Part shown: positions 25,508 through 35,734 of the stretch, one piece after another
Layout: every line of letters begins with the position of its first letter
Numbering within the stretch: the stretch's first letter is position 1
NCBI GenBank assembly: GCA_015499985.1
Contig: JAAAUF010000069.1
Span: forward strand, 1-64,000
Direction of reading: 5' to 3'
Source: Haplosporangium gracile
Lineage: Eukaryota; Mortierellomycota; Mortierellomycetes; Mortierellales; Mortierellaceae
Length of the DNA stretch: 64,000 bases
Notes under the pieces: generated by a model
What the model was told of the DNA's origin: nothing
The model's database searches: none
What the model saw: the letters and a program-made list of their open reading frames with translations, nothing else
Program-made: the position numbers and the translations under genes

Positions 25508-26089
25508 AGTCAGGAATAGAGGAGAGGATGTCGCACTCGAGTATAGGTTAAGAAAAAAAGGATAAGAGGTGTAGGAGAGAGAGAGATGTTGTTGCGATTG
25601 CTTTGCCAAGCGAAGGGAAGATAAAGGGTAAGTTGAGCCAGCCTTATTGACTTTTGCTTTACGTCTGTTCTTTTTCGTCAAAACTAAGGTCCGAGGGTGA
25701 CTGCTTAGTCATTCAAGGACACCACTAAAGTGAAACGTGACCCGTAATTTGGTGGCGTAAATTGTCCAATCGCCTTCTTAGGCTTAGTTCAAGCCTTGCT
25801 TGATCGAGCTGACAAGTGCAGGCTGCGGCTCGGCGGTAAGGGACAATCGACTTGCCCAGCATTGAACGTGTCAGACGTACTGAGATGGCGGTTGTGCTGA
25901 GAGTGCTCTTGAAAAGAAGAGAGAGCGCGCACCAAGTTTGGGTTTGTGGCGAGGTAAAATGTGGCGTTCGTGATGAATCAGTTGCGTCGTAATTTACAAA
26001 AAATTTCTTCCGATCGCGCCCTGCATTTCATTTTGTCACTTTTTATTTCTCTTTATCCGTTTCTTTCTCTCCACATCTACATACATCCC
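25508..26089. other. Divergent promoter region, no gene supported
   Basis: The spacer between the RING gene (-) and the first Hsp70-like locus (+). It is T-rich near 26030-26080. Nothing else is recognisable. Confidence 0.35.
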
Positions 26090-27950
26090 ATACTAATCTC
26101 CAACGATAACCATATCGTGCTCCAAGAGGCCCTGCCTCCGCGCACCATCACCCACCTGGACTGTCACCCTCTTACCCATACTCGCCCTCACCCTCGCTAT
26201 TCTCATTTCTTTAACCTCTTCCCACATCGCAACAAATGAAGAACAACAAGACTTCACAACCATCACACCCGAGGTCACAGGCCTCATACTGGCAGACCCC
26301 AAACAAAAAAGTTATCGACCATCCCCTCGATTGTTCTTTCTATCTCCCGTCCTACGATAACACCCTTTTTGAGAGCATTCTCACCATTGGTAAAAACGAC
26401 GAAGAAACGGCAAAAGATCATGGCAACGATAAATAAACGTTGACTTAGGAGACTGTGACTCTAACCGACTTAAAAAAAACTCTTTTTATGTTATGAATAA
26501 CTTCATCTAAAGATTTGGGGATATCGCACACATCAGCGAGCTACTACAAGAATGACAAGTTCCATTTACGTCCTCGACAGTAATGGACTTTCCCTTATCC
26601 TCTCCTACGTCGCCATTATCAACAACCTCACGTCCAATAATACCAACAGCACGCAAACCCTTTTAAGTCAAGACACAAAAGATCAACCCGCAACCAACCT
26701 CCAAAACACGATCTCCAATTGGCAGCGTCTAATCCGCCTCCCTACGGCAACCCCGTCGTCCAATTCGAGATCAATCGTGGTCGCATCCCATACAAGATCG
26801 TCTCCTCCGTCCCCGCCCCATCATCACCTCCAGGCGCCTCCTGTTCCAAATCGACACATTCACCACCAAGCAAACGCGCGTCTGACATAAAGAAAGAAGA
26901 CAACAAACACTTCCTGGGCCTCGCTATGATCCGAACCCAACACACGGCCCAACCCCTCGGCGCCTCTACAGCCCAGAAAAAATCATCACCCTGTTAGTCT
27001 CCAACCTCAAACACCGCGCCGAGTCCCAAACTGGCACACAGTTCACCCACGCCGTCGTCACCATCCCAAGCGACTACACCCTGGACCAAAGACATGTCTT
27101 CGAGCAAGCCATTGAAGCCGCAGGATTGAACCCCTTAAGACTAGCAAGACGACATATTGCACCATCGTTGGTCTATCGATTGAATTCGCAACAACATGAC
27201 CATGCTTATGTCGTGATGGTGAATTCGGATCCTGAATACTTGGAGGTTGTGGTTGCGGAGTTGGGTGATGTGGTGTATGATACTTTGGAGATTGCGAAGC
27301 GGACGGATGTTAGGTATGATAATGAGCTGGCGAATCGCCCGGTGATGGAGTACCTTGTCGATAAGCCTTTGGGTCGGACGAGAGGCGTTGCCGCTAGAAT
27401 GCGGGATCAAACTCAGCAACAACACATCTTCGGGCAGCAGAACAATAATCATGACGACGACCTTGTTCGTTGGGAGACGCTCTTAAACGACACCTCAGTA
27501 ATGAAAGACTCTACAACGAGATCTTTAAAGCCAGCAACTTTTTCTCACAGCCGTCTCCTTCACCTCCAAAAAATTTGTTCCGCATCGAAATCGAGTTCTT
27601 TTTCAAGCACCAAGACTTTTTTAGGAGAATTAACTCTCTCCTAATGGCAAGACCTCCGACAGTTAGCCTTGTCCACCATCCTACCAACTGTAGAGCAAGT
27701 CCTCAAACAGTTTTATGAGTACCATGCTACTGTAGACGTCGTTGTCGTGCCTGGTGCTTCGCCCTTGGTTCCAGCCGCGATGCGGTTATTGAGGCAACAT
27801 TTTAGAGACAAGGGGGAGGGAAAGGAAAGGAGGTTAGGTTTCCTAGAGGAATTGATCCTGCCCTGGCGATGATCCAAGGCATGGCTGTCGTTGTGGAAGC
27901 TTTTTTTGCTCCGCCCTACAGTGAGTCGTCAATATGCTTGTAAATATAAT
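26090..27950 (+). pseudogene. Decayed Hsp70-like ATPase-domain gene (array member A)
   Basis: First of four neighbouring Hsp70-derived loci. A hydrophobic signal-like stretch (LLPILALTLAILISLTSS) occurs near 26165-26220. A phosphate-1-like remnant VDLGDCDS lies near 26430, and QNTISNWQRLIRLP resembles the Hsp70 stretch around NPENT...KRLIG. The clearest match is FTHAVVTIPSDYTLDQRHVF followed by AIEAAGLNPLRLARRHIAPS (about 27040-27180), equivalent to the Hsp70 stretch beginning AVITVPAYF. The adenosine-site remnant VVVVPGASPLVPAAMRLL lies near 27735, and IDPALAMIQGMAVVVEA follows in another frame. At least three frame changes without plausible introns, plus stops near 26355 and 26990, mark it as broken. 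The phosphate-2 region (YVVMVNSDPEYLEV) is also degenerate. No initiator ATG precedes the signal-like stretch. Confidence 0.7.
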
Positions 27951-28038
27951 ACCCGTATTTACGAGATGAATTACTTGTGGTGTTTGACTGTTGCTATCCC
28001 TCTATCCTAATAAATAAACAAAAGGGTTAGTATCGTAT

Positions 28039-29893
28039 TTATGTGCAGGAAGAAGAGGAAGATTGCTTGGTAAGGTACTCTGCAAGTCGTGCGGCACCAT
28101 AAGAAGCAGCATGCTTAGGTAAAAACGCCGGATTATATAACTCCTTCACACCATCGCCAAGAGCCTCCGTCATGATCGCAGAAGACATATTTCTGAACTG
28201 CGACTGATCCACGACCAACAACAAATCCAGCTTTTTAGGCCTCTCCTCCACCTTCACTCCGCTCTTCTCATACGCCCTCCCCAACATGTTCCTGTAGTGT
28301 GTCTTCAAGAACTCCCTCTCAAAATCCCACCACTCCTGATGCGAGATCAAGACATAATCAAAGGCCGAGAGATAAATCTTTTCCTGGACGTCACCTGTCT
28401 CGGGACCCCACTTGCGAGCCCATTGAGGGCGTACGATCCTATAAATCCACCTCAGGGCAGAGTTAAAGTCGATAGGATGAGTAGGTGGAACCATATCATC
28501 AGCAGGGCCAGATAGGTCTGGCCAACCAGTTTCCTCGTCGGTGTGGTATTCCCCTGCAGTGTATCTCTCGAACATCCACTTGAACTGGGCGTGCCGCATC
28601 CGTTTCTTGACCGACTGGTAGAAATGATACTTGGCAACCGTCTTCAACTGCAAGAACCCTTCATTCTTGTCCTCGGACTCGTCATGGAAGGTTTGGAACA
28701 CTGTAATACCCTCAGTGTTTCTGTTCAGATAGTACATCACAATCGACTGCGGTCGTCCTGCAAGAGTCTCCGCCTGGGCAATCATTGGCTCGTAAGCAAA
28801 AACAGCAGCCTCCGAATCGTCAAGGACTCTGACAGGCTCCAATCCAGCGCGGACAGCAGCATCAGCAGCAGATTCCGGCAGAGACCGCTTCCTCTTGTTG
28901 GTCGTCAAAGAAGGGATCATCACCACCGCAAACTTGACGTTCTCCCTTTGAAGTCTCCTCGCCGCCAACTCCTTGGCCCGCCTCAACAACAACGACGTGA
29001 CCACCTGTAGCTGCTCATAACCCTTCCTCATCCTCTCATCTTTCCAATCCATTTCTTCAGGCGACCTCACACACTGTCCCGTTTGGTTGCCCCCTCGCCA
29101 AGATGACAACGACATCCCCGAGATGTTCCCCCACTCATCTCCGATCCAAATCCTCTCGCCTTCATCATTCCAGAGAAGCGAAGGCATCCTTGATCTTAAC
29201 CTCCAGTTGAGGTCGCTGCTCCCATACTCGATATCCATCATCCCGAGCAATTCCATATCATTGGCACCATACTTGATTTTCACCGTCCCGGGCCATCCCA
29301 TACCATAGGCAGTGTCGGCTCGGAACTCGTGCCAGTGTTCGGGGACGGGGAGACTAAAGTTGGTGTTGGGATGGTCGATGTAGTATTGTTCTTGTTTGAG
29401 CCTCCTGGAATCTGCGGCGGCCTTCTCACGCGCGTCCAGAGGTCTGAGGACGGCATCTTTTCCGATGATGACGTCTTGGGTGCCGTCGAGGTGGTCGACG
29501 ATGCGAACAAAGGATGCGGTGGAAGACTCGCCTTCGTCGTTGGGGAACAGTTCGTGTTCGTTGGTGGTAGGGTTAATGTAGCCGACTGAGAACTCGTCAT
29601 CGCCGAAATCTGTTGTCAGATGGTAAAAAACGGAAGATTTATGAGAATGATTAATAATGTGTGTGTCAACAACAGTAAAAAGAGCAGGGAGAGAACGGAG
29701 AAAGACACTTACCGATGGCGATAACAGTGCCACAGATAACTTGTTTGTTAGTCGGAGTATCGAATGAACTCTGTTGCTGAGATTTCAAGGTGCCGATAGG
29801 ACTGGCCATGGTGGGAGAAGGGAGAAGGGCGGTCAGGGACAAGGCAACAGCCGTGACGAGAGTCACAACGACTGACTTTGTTGACTGTCGCAT
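28039..29893 (-). CDS. Secretory Hsp70-like protein, ATPase domain only, degenerate nucleotide motifs (member B)
   Basis: Two exons (29893-29713, 29609-28039) encode 583 residues. The start is the ATG that opens a signal peptide (MRQSTKSVVVTLVTAVALSL). The splice rebuilds the phosphate-1 region as VIAIDFGDDEFSVGYI, where Hsp70 has an IDLGTT-type sequence. The equivalent of the AVITVPAYF region is FAVVMIPSLTTNKRKRSL, then AGLEPVRVLDDSEAAVFAYE. Phosphate-2 is replaced by IVMYYLNRNTEGITVF, lacking the Asp-Leu-Gly-Gly-Gly-Thr core. The adenosine site reads LLLVVDQSQFRNMSSA, lacking the Gly-Gly. The protein ends shortly after HAASYGAARLAEYL, which aligns with the last helix of the ATPase domain, so there is no interdomain linker and no substrate-binding domain. 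There is no C-terminal ER-retention signal (end SSSSSCT). It is probably secreted or luminal, non-hydrolysing, of unknown role. Confidence 0.78.
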
Positions 29894-30114
29894 GGGATGG
29901 AGGGGAGGAGAGGGAAAGTGAATTAGAGTTGTGGGTGGTGGTGGTGGATTGGCTGTAGAAGGAAGGTGGGCAAAAGAAGAAAAAAGCACAGGAAACCAGT
30001 ACCCTTTTATAGCTGAAGAAGGGCGTAAAATAAAGTCGAAATGCGGGCTCTGACAACACAAACCAGGGCAACATTGACATACAACGTCTGTCACCTATTC
30101 TAACTAAAAAAAGA

Positions 30115-31742
30115 AGTACTTAAACACTACGCAAAATCTCTGTACTTTGCCAGGCGAAGGAAGGATGGATGCAAAAACAGTGGCAACGACTGAGAGGGCT
30201 GTCGTATTTATTTGAGTAGGGTGATACAAACTTTGCAAGTACGATAGTAGTCATGAGACTGTCCTGCGACAACAACCCTCGACCGCCTCGAATACCGCCC
30301 CGCATACTTCCCAATCCCATGAGTAATCGTGCCCCTAGCACAGCCTTCTCCAAGGCCGTGGTCGACTGGAACCGGAACCGCGTCTTGTCCATCACAATCA
30401 AATGATCAACGGCCTCTATCGAGATCACGGCTCTCATCTCACCGTTGCTCTTCCCTCCTCCGTGTACCTCTTGCGCCTGCTTCAGCAGGTTATCCACTGC
30501 TAACACAAGTCGTCTCTTCAAAAAGTCACTCTCGAACGCCTTCCAATTTTTGTGAGTCAATGGCACATATTTCGTCGCGTCCAGATAAAACTGCGCCTCT
30601 CGGTCTTCCTGTTCGGGCGAGGATGGGTTTGGAAAGGGGAGAAAAATATACCATATGTCATTGGAGTCTTCCATGGTCTGCACAACAGCCTCAAACGACG
30701 CTTGGACCGTACCCATCTCCATCTCGACGGCTTCCTTGTTTTCTTTCTTGAACTGCTTGACAACAAACTATTCGAACTCGTCCAAGAATGCCCAATCAGC
30801 ACATCCGTCCACTGATAAATAGTAATTTCACCCAGCACAAAGTTATCCTCTCCACCAAGCACATCCTCGCCATAATAAAACAAGCACGTATCCTCCACCG
30901 TCCCTCTCCTTTCATCCCCACCTTCCCCCACCACCTCCAATGTTATCGTCACCGTTAGCAGTACCAGCATTTTTGAGGTAATAACCCAGCACAATCCGTG
31001 AGTCAGGCGCGAAATTAATTTCCTTCCTCCTGGGTCGTCCTCTTCGTCACCAAACCGAACACATGTGCAGCAACCAACGCGTGCGTCTCATCAATCACCT
31101 CCAACACCATCAAACCCGCAGTCCGCTCCGCCTCATTTACATACAATGGCCAGGGATTCTCAGGGTCGCAAGGAGATGGGGCGGATACGACAATGTGATT
31201 CATTTCATCAATTGTAGACACGGACTCTGCAATATCCTGGCTTCGCTTAAACAAAATTGCCATCATATCTCCTTCCTCTCCCGACCCCACACTTGCCCCT
31301 CCTTTGTCTCTATCTCACTATCATTCATCCACATCCACGTCCATCATCTCAACATCAATGTTGTGCTCCACACAGGGCGGCCTATACTCAACCCTAGAAG
31401 CCATCCTCAATGTGTACCTTTAAAACTGCTCCCACCTCTCCATCCAATCCGTCAAAAGAACTTTTTAAACGGCCCCTAAAACAAACTGTCCATCCGACGA
31501 TGGCTTATCACTCAACTTTATTCCTGCCCCAACAAGCGCCCTCTCACCGTCTTCGAGGAACCTGACGAAGGAAGGCGTGTGAAGCTGTCACATTGTTCAT
31601 TGTAGATGTATGCGGCTGTGCCCTTGTAGTTCGATAAACTTATCGAGGACTCGCTTTCTCTCGCGTCTAGTTTAATGGACAAAAACAGATGGGTGAAGAT
31701 GAGTGGGTGACAGGAGGAATGGGGTCTGGTCGGTGTGTACAC
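30115..31742 (-). pseudogene. Decayed Hsp70-like ATPase-domain gene (array member C)
   Basis: Remains of a third Hsp70-like copy on the same strand as B and D. Recognisable pieces, in order along the minus strand, are LYVNEAERTAGLMVLEVIDE followed by THALVAAHVFGLV (about 31170-31050, the IAGLNVLRIINEPTAAA region), then ALDEFE-type and FVVKQFKKENKEAVEMEM stretches (about 30790-30710, the region after phosphate-2), FESDFLKRRLVLAVDNLL, and the adenosine-site remnant LIVMDKTRFRFQSTTALEKA (about 30410-30340). An in-frame TAG at 30770-30768 interrupts the central piece, and frames must be changed at least twice. The left limit of the remnant is unclear; the 31518-31742 segment is assigned on position and a weak phosphate-1 resemblance only. 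Confidence 0.6.
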
Positions 31743-31751
31743 CGCGCCCTT

Positions 31752-32007
31752 GACATAAGAGCGAGATCTGCTCTTATGTTGAGTTTTTTTATTCTGTTCA
31801 ATTCAATCAGTACTTTTTTTTTGTTACTTCGTTTATTGAAAAATTGCCAGACATGGGCCCAATTTTTGGGTATTTCTTGTTAAAGAACAGGGCGCAGATG
31901 TCGACTTTGATTGCTATGTTCTCAAATAACGAAATAATAAAAAAAAGTGCTGGGATTGAACTGTAATAGAATAAAAAATTCGACATAAGAGCGGATCCCG
32001 CTCTTAC
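31752..32007. mobile_element. MITE-like element with ~80-bp terminal inverted repeats (element 1)
   Basis: The segment 31752-31833 is an imperfect inverted copy of 31929-32007. The left arm reads acataagagcgagatctgct then cttatgttgag, and the right arm, read in reverse complement, is agtaagagcgggatccgctc then ttatgtcgaat. Similarity continues through a ttttttattct block to a ttatttcgtt-like block. Each arm also has its own short palindrome (ataagagc...gctcttat). The interior of about 95 bp has no coding capacity. Size, long inverted repeats and lack of a transposase fit a miniature inverted-repeat (foldback) element. No target-site duplication was established. Confidence 0.75.
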
Positions 32008-32633
32008 TCGCGCCAAGATACATCATGATACACGGACGATATTTGTGAAAGCACAATGAACTCCTTTATTCAGTCGCCGATGTCTATGATGAGGCCATAG
32101 GATCCAACGTTACGTGGGTTGAGACCGGAGCTGCCAGATGGGTCTGGAGGAGGAGGAGGAGATGATGATAAAGATACAGGATTCCCTTTCGAAAGATTTG
32201 GAGATATGCTGGGAGGCGATGTCATCGCGTTCAATAGCATTGACAGGAAAAGAAGAGCGGTAAAGAACGAAAGAGAAAGCGGAATAATGATACATAAAAA
32301 AAATGTTTGTCATTTTCTTTTTGTGCTCTTTTTCTGATTGTCCCAGATTTTGGGCTCAGGACACGGCGGGGTGAGCAAAAATTTTCCAGGGAAAAGAGGA
32401 GGCGACAGTGGGTGATGAAGTGACATGGAGCGTCATGAGAAAAAAGATACAATAACCGTTGGTTAACGGGCCAATAAAGACCAACGACCAGAGACAATCG
32501 CTGGTCCTTTTTTTTTTTTTTTTGTTTATTCATTCGTTTCCTCCACGACGATCACACTGAAGGACTAAAACTCAATAATAAAAAAGGAGCCGCATTATAC
32601 AGACAACAGCGAAGAAAAGTAGAAGTCATCTCA

Positions 32634-35054
32634 CTAATACTGATGGGAAGGACAGTCCAAAGGAACCTGCAAGGGAGACTCCTTGGTGAGAATTCCAGCG
32701 ATCGTAGCAATGCCCTCCGCAACCGCCCTCTGGGGATCAACCGCCTTCACAATCTTCTTCTTCCCCTCCTCTCCAAAGACAGCCTCCATGGCAGCAGTCG
32801 ACTGGCCCTTGAACAAGGTCATGTCCGCAACTACCAAATGGTCCACCATATCTTTGCCCTCCAACCCAGAAGCGGCAAGAACCCTGTCGACCGCTTTAGA
32901 CAAACGTTCCTTCATGAAGTTGAACCGAATCTGTTTCAAAACACTGAACGACAAAGAATACATCTTCGTGGGTCCCAACCAGAGATCCACATGCACATCG
33001 TCATGCTTATACGCATTAGCACCACTGGTCGGGCCCTCCGAGAGGAGATCCATCATAAAAGTCGCACGGCGGAACTGGGCCTTGTCCATATACGGGATCT
33101 CGGGAAGCTCGAAGGGTGTCTCGAGTTGGCCAGTGGTTCCCCTAATTTCATTGATTTGGTCCGCAAGAGACTTCATGAGGTAACGCTCAAACTCCTCTTG
33201 GATGAGACCGTCCTCGTGGGGGAGGTACGCCAGGGCCTTGAGATGGAAGGGGCGCAGTCCAAACGTGCCCTTGATGTACTGCATCACTTTCATGTCCTCG
33301 GTCGAGCCTCGCAAGTTATAAAACAACACTGTCTGAGGGAGGTAAGCATCCTCACCACCCAAGGGATCGCGCTGGACTCTTGACTCAAAGAACTGGATAT
33401 GGGCCGCCGCCAACGACAGCGTCTCGGGGTAGAAGTCGAACAGATCCGTTTGCAGCATCATTGAACCATAATCCAACTCCATCGACCGGTCAGCGATATG
33501 CATTCCATCTTTATACAACGCATCTTCAACATCGTTCGAGAAATGTTGCGTTGTCATCGCAATCCCGTCCACCTTCTCGCCCGCAAACGACAAGTGACGC
33601 TCAGCCATATCGATGGCTCGCTTCAAGATCACCGCCAAAATGTGTCCGCCTTGGCGGTACGGTCCGTGTTCAGACAACATAATCTTATCACTCTCCAACA
33701 TTTCCTGATTCTCCACCAGGCGGCGCGAAGCATAGCTAAAACCAACAGCTCCATCTGGAGAAGCACGATCGCGTCCCAGACTGAACAAGACATCCTCGGG
33801 ATACCACTCGTCCATGTACTCAGGCTTCATCTCAGAAAGGTCAACAACAGGAGCATCACCCTTTTCGGTATTCAAGCCTTCCTCTCCGTTCTCTTCAAGG
33901 GCAGCTAGACCTACCAGGGCTTTATGACCTCTATTGATGAACCGGACATGCGCAGGGGTGTAGTAACCCCCATTCTCGTTAGGGATCAACTCCACCTTGC
34001 CGGCAGAGTTGACATACCCAACCGCAAAACTGTCCTCTCTCAGGTCTATTTTAGGTGTGGGCATGGACGACCGAGCGAAAGAGAAACAAAAACGAACGAA
34101 CTGTGAGCAACTTAAAATGACTGAATGGAGAACCGAAAAACATTGTTGCAACTTGCAATTTTTTTAAAAAAACTTACCAATTCCAATGTAGCGCTGTACC
34201 TTTCCTGAAGGGCGACAAAACTCGTCTTCCGTCTGACCATTTCCATAAAAACGACTTGTGACAGTAGGAGGAGAAGGAACAAAAGTAGCAGTTGGAGCAT
34301 CGGGACCATCGTACTCGTACTCATACTCCACTGAGTTGTCGTCGTTGCCGTTATAGTAGACGCCATTCTCGCCCTCAAACTGAGTCGAGTTCTGCTGGTC
34401 AACACCAAAAGGACGCTGTTGCTGTTGTGCGCCACCGTTGTTTCCACCGTTGTAATGATAGGGTGTACGTGCAGGCATGGGAGGTGGATTATTGCCGCCC
34501 GCCGGCATGGTCTGTGAAGGAGCGGTACCTCCATACCAATACGTAGTAGTCCGCAGGTAAGCAGGCCTAGTATGGGTCTCGGGAGGGAGAGGGTACCGCG
34601 AAGCACGAACAGCCCAAGTAGGAACGACTTCTGGCCGTCCACCACCGTTGTTAACGGTCGGGTAATAAACCCCCGTGGCAATGCCGTCCCAAACAGACGT
34701 GGAAGGCGTGGCCGTGACCGTGGCCCTGACAAATCCACCAGGCCCATCATAAGGTACGTAGTCATAGTCACCGTTAAAGTAGCGGTAATGGGAAGGGGAA
34801 GGGGAAGGGATGGGGAGATTGAAGTAAGGCACTCGGGGTGGTCCGGTTGTGGTCCTGGTGGGAGGAACGGAGACAGGGGCGGCGGCTTCGTATTCGCTGC
34901 GGTAGACGTGGCACTTGAAATTGCTGTCGTCGTCGTTGTTGTTTCTATAGTTGTCGTTAGCGACAGGAAGGGCTGTGGTGGGGGTGGGGCCAAAGTTGGC
35001 GGTCAGCAAAGCCAATGCCGTGGTCAATGCCATCAGGGTGGTCTTTGTAAGCAT
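32634..35054 (-). CDS. Secretory Hsp70-like protein with long Pro/Tyr/Asn-rich N-terminal extension (member D)
   Basis: Two exons (35054-34178, 34045-32634) encode 762 residues. The chosen ATG opens a signal peptide (MLTKTTLMALTTALALLTAN). About 260 residues rich in Pro, Tyr, Thr, Asn and Gly follow, a composition not seen in Hsp70s. The splice then creates YIGIDLREDSFAVGYV, equivalent to the Hsp70 phosphate-1 motif but with Gly replaced by Arg and no Thr-Thr pair. Phosphate-2 is LFYNLRGSTEDMKVM (Asp and the triple Gly lost). The adenosine site is HLVVADMTLFKGQSTAAMEA (Gly-Gly lost). RAVAEGIATIAGIL aligns with the end of the ATPase domain, and the protein stops 17 residues later, so no substrate-binding domain exists. 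It is probably secreted or luminal and catalytically inactive. An in-frame ATG at 35309 exists but would bury the signal peptide behind 85 residues, so I prefer 35054. Confidence 0.75.
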
Positions 35055-35734
35055 ATTTTTGGAGACTTTTTTTTTTTTTTTGCTGAGTGTAATAAACGTG
35101 GGGTAAAAAAGAAAGGAGGGAGGGAGGGGTTCGTTTACAATTTGTGGTGGTTTTATGTGTGTGTGTGTAGGGGTAAAAGGACGGAAAAGGGGGAAGGGGA
35201 TGGCGCAGACAAGGGAAAGAAGAATAGAACACGTAGACATATCGATAACGAAGAGACGAAGGTAGAGAAGAATGTGTACGCCTCTCGGGTGAGAATTGGG
35301 CTGTAGCAAAACACAAAAAAAAAGGGATGTGACTTTCTCTCTCTCTGTCTCCTCTTTTCAACTCTTTCAAACTCAATTTCGCCACCATTTATCGATGCTC
35401 ACATCATCTCATGTCTTTGTTGTTATTCACCTCATACAACAGCGCCCTGTCGATAATGCAGACAGTCATTTAGGTATTGCGCCGCGCCTCCATAAGCTTC
35501 TTGTGGTCTACAAATTCTTTTCTACATGACAAAGTCAATATATTCACGCACAGACATATGCCTTTCGCGTCTCGAGTGACGTATTTTTAGCTTACTCCTC
35601 AACACCTCGGGGCCCCGAAGCAATACCAGTCCAATCTGTTCTTTGTGTTGTTGTTTTTTTTTATTTGTTTTTGATTAAATAGCATGAGTCGGAGAGCAAC
35701 ACAAGTAACAACTCTCTCGAGAGAAAAAAGTCCT
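35055..35734. other. Intergenic stretch, no gene supported
   Basis: Upstream region of the Hsp70-like member D (minus strand) and downstream flank of the FHA-RING gene. It has a 15-bp T run near 35068-35082 and a (GT)n run near 35156-35168. No other feature was seen. Confidence 0.4.

Noticed and set aside
34164..35309. Longer N-terminus for Hsp70-like member D starting at 35309
   Set aside because: It would place about 85 poorly composed residues before a clear signal peptide. The poly-A/T stretch just before 35054 looks like a leader.
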